The translations under genes and the position numbers were made by a program. The notes under the pieces were generated by a model. The model was not told the origin of the DNA, did not search any database, and saw only the letters and a program-made list of their open reading frames with translations. From GCA-2693325 sp964011675 (lineage in GTDB: Bacteria > Latescibacterota > UBA2968 > UBA8231), in contig CAXGPR010000086.1 of the NCBI GenBank assembly GCA_964011675.1, positions 1 to 14,304 of the forward strand: 14,304 nt of DNA, written 5' to 3'. Below, piece after piece: positions 1-7,270 of this stretch (its first letter is position 1; the number at the start of each line of letters is the position of its first letter).

Positions 1-1223
1 CGAACTGCAATACGACAAGCTTCTACCGTGTAAGCAAAACATTCACTTGGAGTTGCTGGCGCGATAACTGGTATCGGACTTTCGCCATGGCGGCCATACA
101 TTACCTCCAGCAAATCTGACTGCTCCGTTTTTGTTGGTAAACCTGTGCTTGGACCGCCGCGTTGGACGTTAACTATCACCATAGGTAACTCCATAACTAT
201 GGCGAGGTTGGTAGCTTCGCTTTTTAGCGCTATACCCGGACCACTGCTGGCTGTAGCGGAAAGTGAACCGCCAAAAGAAGCGCCTATTATAGAGCACATA
301 GCAGCAATTTCATCTTCGGCTTGAAACGTACGCACATCGAAATTTTTTAGCGCTGACAAACCTTCCAATATCTGACTTGCTGGCGTAATAGGATACGAAC
401 CAAAAAAGAGAGGTAAATTTGCTTTTTGGGCAGCCGTAACCAGTCCGTAAACAACTGCTTCGTTTCCCGTAATCCTACGGTAAGTGCCGGGCCTGACCAC
501 AGATTGACTTGGGACGCTTACTCGACCGCTGAAAGCCTCTATGGTGTTTCCGTAATTATAGCCTGCCTTCAGTGCCCGAGTATTAGCTTCCACTACATCT
601 GGCATTTTAGCAAACTTTTTTTGGTAGAAACTCACGGTGGTCTCTAACGGCCGCGAAAAAATCCAATAGACCAGACCGAGCGCAACGGCGTTTTTGCACT
701 TGTCACGCGCTTTTGTAGACAAGCTATCTATGTCTTTCAAGGCGTTACGCGTGATGGTCGTAAGCGGGACCTTCAATAATTCATATCCACTAAAGGCCTC
801 GTGTTCATCTAATGGGTTCGAATCATATCCTGCCTTGCTAAGGTTGTTCTTAGTGAATGCGTCTGTATTGACGATTATCACGCCCCCAGCGTCGAGTTCA
901 CTCAGATTAGCCTTCAGTGCTGCAGGATTCATCGCAACGAGGACTTGGGGAGAATCACCTGCTGTGTATAATTCATCGGAAGAAAAATTTACTTGAAAAC
1001 CACTGAGGCCAGCGATCGTGCCTGCAGGAGCACGAATTTCGGCAGGAAAGTCTGGAAAAGTGCTGACATCATTTCCTAATACCGCGGATGTGTTGGTAAA
1101 TTGGTCACCAGTCAACTGCATCCCGTCACCGGAATCGCCAGAGAAAAGAATGACAACAGAACTTCGTTCGTCTGTTGTGTGTCCTTGTTCTAAAGCGTCA
1201 GAAACGGCCGCATTTTCGGCCAT
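1..1223 (-). CDS. korA: 2-oxoglutarate:ferredoxin oxidoreductase, fused gamma-alpha subunit (partial, C-terminus outside window)
   Basis: Translating the minus strand from the ATG at 1223 gives 407 codons running off the left edge; full-length relatives are about 600 residues. Residues 25-200 match the gamma domain of 2-oxoacid:acceptor oxidoreductases (GDSGDGMQLTG at 29-39, TFPDFPAEIRAPAG at 55-68). From about 250 the alpha (pyrimidine-binding) domain begins, with YPITPAS at 278-284, the QAEDEIAA stretch at 301-308 and GGPSTGLPTKTEQSDL at 356-371. These are typical of KorA-type fused subunits, which work with a thiamine-diphosphate beta subunit (KorB) and ferredoxin to interconvert 2-oxoglutarate and succinyl-CoA in the cytoplasm. 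The start is supported by GAGGAG (complement of 1233-1238) at good spacing. KorB would be expected beyond the left edge. Substrate (2-oxoglutarate rather than another 2-oxoacid) is inferred from family resemblance, not from a diagnostic residue. Confidence 0.93.
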   Translation of the reverse strand, partial: MAENAAVSDALEQGHTTDERSSVVILFSGDSGDGMQLTGDQFTNTSAVLGNDVSTFPDFPAEIRAPAGTIAGLSGFQVNFSSDELYTAGDSPQVLVAMNPAALKANLSELDAGGVIIVNTDAFTKNNLSKAGYDSNPLDEHEAFSGYELLKVPLTTITRNALKDIDSLSTKARDKCKNAVALGLVYWIFSRPLETTVSFYQKKFAKMPDVVEANTRALKAGYNYGNTIEAFSGRVSVPSQSVVRPGTYRRITGNEAVVYGLVTAAQKANLPLFFGSYPITPASQILEGLSALKNFDVRTFQAEDEIAAMCSIIGASFGGSLSATASSGPGIALKSEATNLAIVMELPMVIVNVQRGGPSTGLPTKTEQSDLLEVMYGRHGESPIPVIAPATPSECFAYTVEACRIAV

Positions 1224-1318
1224 TGATATTCTCTCCTCATACAAAAGGTGAGCCGGAGTAAACAGCGTACCACGCCCAGAATATACCACTAGCAAAGTAG
1301 GCTTCAAGTAAGCTATGA

Positions 1319-1348
1319 AAAATAGGCACCCTAACCCTTTTAAGTCAA
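1319..1348 (-). promoter_or_regulatory. possible sigma70-like promoter of korA
   Basis: On the minus strand TTGACT (complement of 1343-1348) is followed after 18 bases by TATTTT (complement of 1319-1324), about 95 bases upstream of the korA start. The rest of the 178-base gap contains a short perfect palindrome CGTAGcCTACG (1357-1367) just upstream of the -35 element. No T-tract terminator for the preceding gene is visible, so read-through from the upstream operon is possible. Sequence match only. Confidence 0.3.
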
Positions 1349-1401
1349 GTAAACTCCGTAGCCTACGCCAGTGGAAAAAACCATGCGATGGATGCATCTA
1401 A

Positions 1402-3576
1402 TTACCTAAATTTCAACCGCCTTTCTCCCTCTGAGTAAAGAATTTCCACAACATGGCTACTGGCTGACCGTATGCTGGGATGATTATCGGCAACAATGAC
1501 CGTGCCACCCGCCTTTACCACCCGCTTAAATTCTCCTAAAAAGGCTTTTACATCAGTTGAGTGCAGGCTATCGGTAAAGCTGTCGGCGAGTATGAAGTCT
1601 TTATCGGTTGGTTGTCCCTTCAAACCGATCACCCACTGTAGACGAACTGCTTCAGGCCACTCTAAATCTGCCAATTGGCTCCCAAGTTTGAGATGTCCAA
1701 AATCCCGATCGAGCAACCATTTTAACCGATCTGCAATACGCTTTTCGCGCATTAAGAGGGCATAGGCACTGTCAACAGACGTAGATAAGACTTGGGCAAT
1801 AGTCTTCCCCCGGTATGTAACCCCGAGGACTTCGGAACGGAACCTTTCCCCGCTGCACGCCGGACATTCGCTTTCTATATCTTCCACAAACTCCATGGAA
1901 ATACCGACCTTGCCATTTCCAGCGCAAGATGGACATCTTCCCCCAACCTTATCCAGTCGGTAAAAGTCTGCTGGAAACCCCTTGTCTCTACCTGCTGGCG
2001 TCGATGCATAAACCTGAGCAAGCAACCCGCTTACTCCAATTGACTCTAGAAGGAGCCCCTCTTTTCTGGTTCTATCAGCTGTATGAACACGAGGCTTGCC
2101 CTGAATCCAACGTATTTTGTAGGGTTTTCCTTTACCTAACAGCAACGGCTTTATCACCTCATTAAGGAGGCGTGTTTTTCCACTTCCTGGCTTACCCACC
2201 AATCTGACTATTGCACCTCGAGGTATTTTAGCATCAATTGAGCCCCAAAAACCGTCTCCCGTAATTTCCCACGGCACCTTTTCTCCGCTAAAGAAAGGCA
2301 GATCGATTTCTTCCTCATCTTGAGAAGATACTTCTTCGGATACATGCCCTCTTATAAAAGTGCAATTCAGTTGCGCTTCGCGTTGAACTTCTACAGCCCG
2401 ATCGGAAGTTAGCACTGTGTTTCCTTGCTTGATCAAAGTTTTTATGCCGTCTACAATAGAGTCCTTAAGACGCCCTTCCACACTGCTTACCATACCGCCC
2501 AGCAGATATACAATACCAGACATATTAGAATCAATACGGCTAGCCAACCGTAGCCTGAGCCATTCGCTGCGAGAAAGGGTATCAACAGGCTGATCGATAG
2601 GCAGGCTTTCCAATCCCAATCGCTTTAATAGCTCAAGGACATCCATCCACTCTTCCTGCTTATCTACCGCCCGCTTTATGGCCGATAGACCCTCCCCAAC
2701 CGTGGCCGATTTCAGCGACGACCAAGTGATATCACCACATCTCAGGTGCTTAGCGATCACTTCATCTGCAAGGAGGTCTTCACTACCCTGATTACCAACA
2801 ATAAACCCACATTTTATACACGTGAGGTCTCTGTTTAATCGCCAAACCTCGTCTTTTTCATCTACAAAATGAGTTTGGCCTCCAGAAATGGCACGCGCTG
2901 AACGAACCCCTTCTAAAAAACGCCTGCTTCCTTCTTTGCAGGGTTCCAGTCGATCTACTACGACTTCTGCCGATTTGCCCCTCCATTCCCCGACTCCATC
3001 TTCAATACGAAACACCTTACCACCAATGCGGACTCGAACAAAACCAACTGAGCGGAGTTGTTCCCATATTGCCTCTTTCCCATCGATTAATTCTTCTGCG
3101 ATCGGAGCCAACAGTAAAACTCTTTTAGTTCCAATGGTAGAAAAAAGTGCGGGCTCTACTTCTTCGGGTCGATACGCAGCACATATCCCCTCACACATTG
3201 GGCAGTGCCACGTTCCATATCGACTAATCCATGATGCAAGACGGCTCTCTATTCCCAGAAATTCGGCCAGTTGAACCGAGGGTTGTATTCCATCATCTAA
3301 GTAATTCACAACGGGTGGTAAACCTGTGATCGAATCTACGTCTACCCGCTTAGCCCCAACGACTTCTTCCCTCCGATTTACGCTAAGAGATCTCATATAT
3401 TGTGAGCAGCTTTCCGCATATAAAACTCGCTCCATTAACGCCCGGTGGCCGCCTCCACTTGGCCCCCCAAAGCAGCTAATAGCATTGAGCGGAATATTTA
3501 AATCTACGTTCTGTAAACCTCCTTCCCTAGCCCCACGAACTTGGATGGTGGCTTTGACTATTGAAGCATGAATCAA
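1402..3576 (-). CDS. degenerate UvrA-like ABC protein (both ATPase sites altered)
   Basis: A 724-residue protein (UvrA is about 940) that follows UvrA order throughout. N-terminus IQVRGAREGGLQNVDLNIP (11-29) matches the UvrA start. The first P-loop has become GPSGGGHRAL (38-47), with His where the Walker Lys should be. CxxC pairs lie at 125/128 and 253/256. The first signature is LSRSEWLRLRLAS (334-346) instead of LSGGEAQR, and the first Walker B is IVYLLGGMVS (355-364), lacking the Asp-Glu pair. The second P-loop GKPGSGKT (461-468) is intact. The zinc finger C548-x2-C551-x19-C571-x2-C574 keeps UvrA spacing. The second signature is LEWPEAVRLQW (638-648) and the second Walker B is FILADSFT (661-668), again without Asp-Glu. 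The start is TTG at 3574-3576, overlapping the TGA of the upstream gene, with GAGGT nearby; no ATG is available before residue 48. Inference: it may still bind DNA or another partner and perhaps ATP through the second P-loop, but UvrA-like hydrolysis is unlikely. It is not the cell's working UvrA. Confidence 0.85.
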   Translation of the reverse strand: MIHASIVKATIQVRGAREGGLQNVDLNIPLNAISCFGGPSGGGHRALMERVLYAESCSQYMRSLSVNRREEVVGAKRVDVDSITGLPPVVNYLDDGIQPSVQLAEFLGIESRLASWISRYGTWHCPMCEGICAAYRPEEVEPALFSTIGTKRVLLLAPIAEELIDGKEAIWEQLRSVGFVRVRIGGKVFRIEDGVGEWRGKSAEVVVDRLEPCKEGSRRFLEGVRSARAISGGQTHFVDEKDEVWRLNRDLTCIKCGFIVGNQGSEDLLADEVIAKHLRCGDITWSSLKSATVGEGLSAIKRAVDKQEEWMDVLELLKRLGLESLPIDQPVDTLSRSEWLRLRLASRIDSNMSGIVYLLGGMVSSVEGRLKDSIVDGIKTLIKQGNTVLTSDRAVEVQREAQLNCTFIRGHVSEEVSSQDEEEIDLPFFSGEKVPWEITGDGFWGSIDAKIPRGAIVRLVGKPGSGKTRLLNEVIKPLLLGKGKPYKIRWIQGKPRVHTADRTRKEGLLLESIGVSGLLAQVYASTPAGRDKGFPADFYRLDKVGGRCPSCAGNGKVGISMEFVEDIESECPACSGERFRSEVLGVTYRGKTIAQVLSTSVDSAYALLMREKRIADRLKWLLDRDFGHLKLGSQLADLEWPEAVRLQWVIGLKGQPTDKDFILADSFTDSLHSTDVKAFLGEFKRVVKAGGTVIVADNHPSIRSASSHVVEILYSEGERRLKFR

Positions 3577-5534
3577 GGCATTACCTCATTTAGTGAATCA
3601 ATTTTAGCCCGCAGTCGCTCATCACCTCCCACTAGCTCGGATAGCTTTTGCCAATCACTAACCGCCTGTATATAATTACCCTTTTCTGCTGCCCATTCAC
3701 CCCTTTTATACAATGCTTGTCTATACGTTGGGTTATACAAAAGTGCTTGGTTAATATATGTGTAGGCAGCGTCTGAGGTCCCTTGAGCTCTTTTTACTAG
3801 CGCCATATTAAACGCGGCCTTATCGTAACCCGGTCGTATTTTTAAAGCATTTTCAAACGCCTGTTCGGCCGCCTGCATTTGCCCCATCTTGTATAAACTT
3901 AAACCCCAATTATTGTAAGTTTCCGGTTCATTATGCCCCCGTCTAATTGCTTCTTTGAATTTGCTACTGGCCTCATCATATTCTGCTCTTTGAAGTGCAA
4001 TCCGGGCTTGGTTTAAGACTTTTACGGTTGGCTTTACTCCCTTTTTTATGCGTTCCAAGCCAGCTCTCGCAGGTTGGAAATAAGGATCTATTTCTAAAGA
4101 CTTATGATAGAGATTGGCAGCCTGTTCCATATTCCCGTCTCGCTCATAAAGCGCGGCAAAATTATAGTAATCAACTCTGCGTAGCGTCAGCTTTTGTGCT
4201 AATGTGTCTTTATAAATAACAGGGATGGCAATCAAAACAAGCGCAATAAAGGGACGACTCAGTGAGACTAGTCTCCCCTTTCGTACGGCCTGCCAAACGA
4301 ATAGCACCATATGAGCGCCATATAAAGCGAGTACAGGCACAACAGGTAGACGGTACTCAGATGATACAAAAAACATCATGCATCCAAGCCAGTAGCATAG
4401 GAAATATATAACGAGAGGAGACCGCTTCAACGCGCGAGACGAGGCAAACCAACCCGCAATTCCAAGCGGACATACAAGCCACCAGCCCACAAATGCCCAC
4501 CTCAAAATCGGTGAAAAATCTCTTGCGAAGTAGAAACTTAAATTGTTTTGTGATTCAACTTGATTCAGAAAAAAATAGGCTTTTCGGAGTAATAGTCTGC
4601 CGTATTCTTGTGGAAACTCGATAATAAACGTGAGGCCTTGCCCAAACCAGTAGCGAGAAGCTTCTCCTGGCGTCAACTCGCATTGACACCGGCGATCGGC
4701 TTCCCTCATGAACTCTTCTCGCTCCCTGTCGGGCTCGGCAGTAGACAAAAAATCAACCTGTGCATAGATACCTGTCGCACCGGGATGATTACCCACATAA
4801 AAGTTCATGCCAGCTGAAGAAGTTGTTAATCCCCATTCTCCCCCGATGGCATAATTACGCATGATAACAGGCATGACTGCCAGAAATATACCACCCCAGA
4901 GAAAAATGACGTTCTTAACGAACTTAGCTCGATTTGCCCGGAAGAAAATCGGCACCATTGCAAGTGCAAAGATTATACTGAATGGCCGTGCAGTGGCTGA
5001 TAGTCCCAGGAGAATACCAGCTCCTATAAGAGACGTCCAATGCAACCTCTTCCGCCCAAATAACAGCATCAATGCCCAGGTATTAAGAAATAGAATAGGA
5101 CTAGCAGTTAACAATGCTCCGTCGTAAAAAATCAGCGCCCCATAAAGAGCTAAGAATGCCGCTGCAATTAGGCCAACCCTTTTATTCCATAGCCTCCCCC
5201 CTAGCACGTAGGTAAAATAGCATATCATCGTCCCCATAGCCGATTGAATAATCCATATCCACTGCCAAGAGGGCCCCAAATAGGTGTATATTACAGCCAA
5301 GAAGTAGGAATAAAAAGGGTTCATGAAAAAAACCTGATCTCCTACCCATCCCTCTGAAACCAGACGCAGAGCCTCTCGGTGATAATAGGCTGAATCAATA
5401 AGCATTTTCTCGCCTACTGGCGTATTCTTTAACCACATCACGTAAGTCAACCGCAGGGCCGACGCGGCAAAGAGAACCAGCAGAATCAATGCATTCCCAT
5501 GAAGTCGATCTATTAGTATTCTCTTGAAAATCAT
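3573..5534 (-). CDS. GT-C membrane glycosyltransferase (GT39/PMT-like) with C-terminal TPR domain
   Basis: 653 residues. A short basic N-terminus leads into a first membrane helix (about 14-33), then a periplasmic loop with DSAYYHREA (47-55), the acidic motif position used by GT-C polyprenyl-phosphate-dependent glycosyltransferases. Many hydrophobic helices follow to about residue 440. ATARPFS (180-186) and SSEYRLPVVP (391-400) are typical of bacterial family 39-like enzymes. From about 455 to 650 there are four or more TPR-type helix pairs (for example YNNWGLSLYKMGQMQAAEQAF at 540-560). Expected role: transfer of a lipid-linked sugar to a protein or glycan at the membrane, with the TPR part recruiting a partner; acceptor unknown. 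It is the first gene of a minus-strand pair whose TGA overlaps the TTG of the UvrA-like gene. Its ATG at 5534 lies only 26 bases from the divergent DUF547 start, and its ribosome site is weak. Confidence 0.85.
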   Translation of the reverse strand: MIFKRILIDRLHGNALILLVLFAASALRLTYVMWLKNTPVGEKMLIDSAYYHREALRLVSEGWVGDQVFFMNPFYSYFLAVIYTYLGPSWQWIWIIQSAMGTMICYFTYVLGGRLWNKRVGLIAAAFLALYGALIFYDGALLTASPILFLNTWALMLLFGRKRLHWTSLIGAGILLGLSATARPFSIIFALAMVPIFFRANRAKFVKNVIFLWGGIFLAVMPVIMRNYAIGGEWGLTTSSAGMNFYVGNHPGATGIYAQVDFLSTAEPDREREEFMREADRRCQCELTPGEASRYWFGQGLTFIIEFPQEYGRLLLRKAYFFLNQVESQNNLSFYFARDFSPILRWAFVGWWLVCPLGIAGWFASSRALKRSPLVIYFLCYWLGCMMFFVSSEYRLPVVPVLALYGAHMVLFVWQAVRKGRLVSLSRPFIALVLIAIPVIYKDTLAQKLTLRRVDYYNFAALYERDGNMEQAANLYHKSLEIDPYFQPARAGLERIKKGVKPTVKVLNQARIALQRAEYDEASSKFKEAIRRGHNEPETYNNWGLSLYKMGQMQAAEQAFENALKIRPGYDKAAFNMALVKRAQGTSDAAYTYINQALLYNPTYRQALYKRGEWAAEKGNYIQAVSDWQKLSELVGGDERLRAKIDSLNEVMP

Positions 5535-5560
5535 CTCACATAACTAACCCGAGGCCATAA

Positions 5561-6385
5561 ATGCACGGATATGTTCGAACCGCAGTTCTATGCATAATCA
5601 CCAAACTATTTTCTTACATACCAAGTCAAGCCCAGATCCCCTTTGACCACAGTCCACTTGACGTAGTGCTCTCATCTTTTGTTAATGAAAACGGATTAGT
5701 GAATTACGCAGGGCTTCAAAAGAATCGAACAAACTTGAATGTTTATATGGACTCTATCGCAAACGTGAGCCCAGTATCACACCCCAAGCGATTTTCCTCG
5801 CCAACTGAACAATTAGCCTACTGGATTAATGCGTATAATGCCTCGGTTCTAACAGGCATCACTGACGCCTATCCCGTTTCCAGCGTCAAGGACATTAGAC
5901 TGTTTAATGGTTTTTTTAACCGCCAGAAATGGACAGTTGGCGGGCAGGAATTAACACTAAACAATATAGAAAACGACATCATCCGCACTCAGTTTAACGA
6001 CCCACGCGTCCACTTTGTCCTTAACTGCGGGGCTATGAGCTGTCCCCCTTTAGAAAACAGAGCATTTACGGGCCGTTCACTGGAGAAAAGGCTCGAAAAG
6101 GCCTTGAAGCGATTTATATCAAACGAACATTTTTTTACCCTGAGCGGAAACCAACTCTACCTATCAAAAATAATTGACTGGTATCGCAATGACTTCGCTA
6201 CTAAGAATCGGTTTACAAACCCTAATAACCCTGACATGGATCCATTGATATCTTACTTCATTCCCTACGTGAGCCAACCGGTAGAGGATCGACTTAGAAG
6301 CCCAACTTTAAAAGTTCAGTTTCATGAATACGATTGGTCTCTTAATTCTCAACCCATACCTTCCGTCTCTATCCCGAGCCATTAA
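5561..6385 (+). CDS. secreted DUF547-family protein
   Basis: 274 residues with a likely signal peptide (1-25: hydrophobic core VLCIITKLFSYI, small-residue site near SQAQ). The mature part carries DUF547 hallmarks: AYWINAYNASVL (86-97), VHFVLNCGAMSCPPL (150-164) with the conserved cysteine pair C156/C161, LSKIIDWYRNDF (201-212) and the C-terminal YDWSLN (257-262). The family is widespread in Gram-negative bacteria and has no established biochemical role; the cysteines could be redox-active or structural. GAGG at 5550-5553 gives a reasonable ribosome binding site. The gene stands alone on the plus strand and is divergent from the glycosyltransferase. Its promoter must overlap the start of that gene because only 26 bases separate them. 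Confidence 0.88.
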   Translation: MHGYVRTAVLCIITKLFSYIPSQAQIPFDHSPLDVVLSSFVNENGLVNYAGLQKNRTNLNVYMDSIANVSPVSHPKRFSSPTEQLAYWINAYNASVLTGITDAYPVSSVKDIRLFNGFFNRQKWTVGGQELTLNNIENDIIRTQFNDPRVHFVLNCGAMSCPPLENRAFTGRSLEKRLEKALKRFISNEHFFTLSGNQLYLSKIIDWYRNDFATKNRFTNPNNPDMDPLISYFIPYVSQPVEDRLRSPTLKVQFHEYDWSLNSQPIPSVSIPSH

Positions 6386-6945
6386 TACGAGTTGATTAGA
6401 AGTCGTAGGAGGTGCCACGGAGCGTGCCGTTTACCCCAAAATTTTTGGCGAATAACTGTTTGTCAAACTTCTTGACACAAGACAGTCATTTCGAAATCTA
6501 CCAAAAAGTGAACTATTGAACATGCCACGAATTGACAAGCGCAGTGAAAGATAGTCAACAGGCTATACTTGTAATAATGGTTGATTTGCACATCATTATT
6601 AAAATACAAACGCGGCACCTCAAGACGAGGGCTATGCCGTCTCAGAAATAGACCATAGAAATGGAGCCGTTGAGACATTAACCCCGTGAAACAAAAGAGT
6701 GGACCTTGTTTCACTCTACATGCAAATTCCCTACAAAAATTCGCTGACTCTTTAGGAAAGAGGCATATTTTTGATGCGGAGGGGGAAGGGTAATTTTTTT
6801 ACTTCTAGCTTGAGAGAGATCGGCAATCCAAAAATACCATTTCAGGAAAAATCACAGCAAGGTCCGAACGACTTCGGAAAAAAACTAATTCATGTTCTGT
6901 TCAAAAATTCATATATTTTTCTTTTTATTTGAACAACAATTTTTA
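6386..6945. other. 560-base non-coding stretch between DUF547 and rhodanese genes
   Basis: No convincing gene is present on either strand. Several inverted repeats are visible: TGTCAA(acttc)TTGACA at 6461-6477; AGACG...CGTCT at 6623-6642; the 9-bp hairpin at 6686-6714; and TCCGAA(cgac)TTCGGA at 6863-6878, followed by an A run just before the rhodanese gene. There is a purine-rich G tract near 6778-6791 followed by a T run (6794-6800). None is a textbook terminator, but the T run could end transcripts from the DUF547 side. The spacing allows an unrecognised small RNA. Confidence 0.5.
6686..6714. repeat. inverted repeat / hairpin, 9-bp perfect stem
   Basis: GTGAAACAA (6686-6694) and TTGTTTCAC (6706-6714) are perfect reverse complements around an 11-base loop. 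No T tract follows on either strand, so it is not a classical terminator. It may be a stem of a transcript or a protein-binding site. Confidence 0.55.
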
Positions 6946-7257
6946 ATGGATACATTCTCCCGAATCCACATCGAAGAAGCCCAACAAAAGCTTCGTAGCG
7001 GCAACGCCTTATTTATTGATGTACGAGATTATCTATCTCATATCAAAGGACATATAGAGCCTTCATTTCATATAAACCAGAACAATATCAACACTTTGAT
7101 TAACCAGACTCCCAAGGATCGACCTCTGGTCGTATACTGCTACCACGGTCACAGCAGCCAACACGCGGCTCAGTTTCTAATTGAACAGGGTTTTTCAGAA
7201 GTCTACAATTTAGAAGGCGGATACGAAGCTTGGGCATTCGCATCTGAGGCACCTTAA
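6946..7257 (+). CDS. glpE: single-domain rhodanese, GlpE type (thiosulfate:cyanide sulfurtransferase)
   Basis: From the ATG at 6946 the protein has 103 residues, close to the size of E. coli GlpE. It aligns with it over the whole length: MDTFSRIHIEEAQQKL at the start, FIDVRD (23-28), the active-site loop CYHGHSS (65-71) with catalytic Cys65, and YNLEGGYEAW (87-96). GlpE enzymes move sulfane sulfur from thiosulfate to acceptors such as cyanide or thioredoxin in the cytoplasm. An in-frame ATG 18 codons upstream (6892) would add a Phe-rich segment (MFCSKIHIFFFLFEQQFL) with no family counterpart, so 6946 is preferred. Neither start has a clear Shine-Dalgarno sequence. The gene converges with the mannonate-dehydratase-like gene, 13 bases apart. 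The symbol follows family resemblance; no glycerol genes are nearby. Confidence 0.85.
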   Translation: MDTFSRIHIEEAQQKLRSGNALFIDVRDYLSHIKGHIEPSFHINQNNINTLINQTPKDRPLVVYCYHGHSSQHAAQFLIEQGFSEVYNLEGGYEAWAFASEAP

Positions 7258-7270
7258 TCACTGACCTTCT

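Noticed and set aside
426..1251. Three plus-strand open frames of 73-100 codons
   Set aside because: They lie opposite korA, whose minus-strand translation matches a well-known family throughout.
1496..5127. Several plus-strand open frames of 69-128 codons opposite the UvrA-like and glycosyltransferase genes
   Set aside because: Shadow frames; no family resemblance or ribosome sites, and the minus-strand genes explain the region.
6463..6714. 83-codon minus-strand frame starting at GTG in the gap before the rhodanese gene
   Set aside because: Poor start context, Cys/His/Phe-rich unlikely composition, and the start lies in the perfect hairpin; no family recognised.
6892..6945. Upstream ATG extending the rhodanese by 18 residues
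   Set aside because: The added Phe-rich segment has no counterpart in GlpE, while the ATG at 6946 matches the family start and places the catalytic Cys at 65 as in E. coli GlpE.
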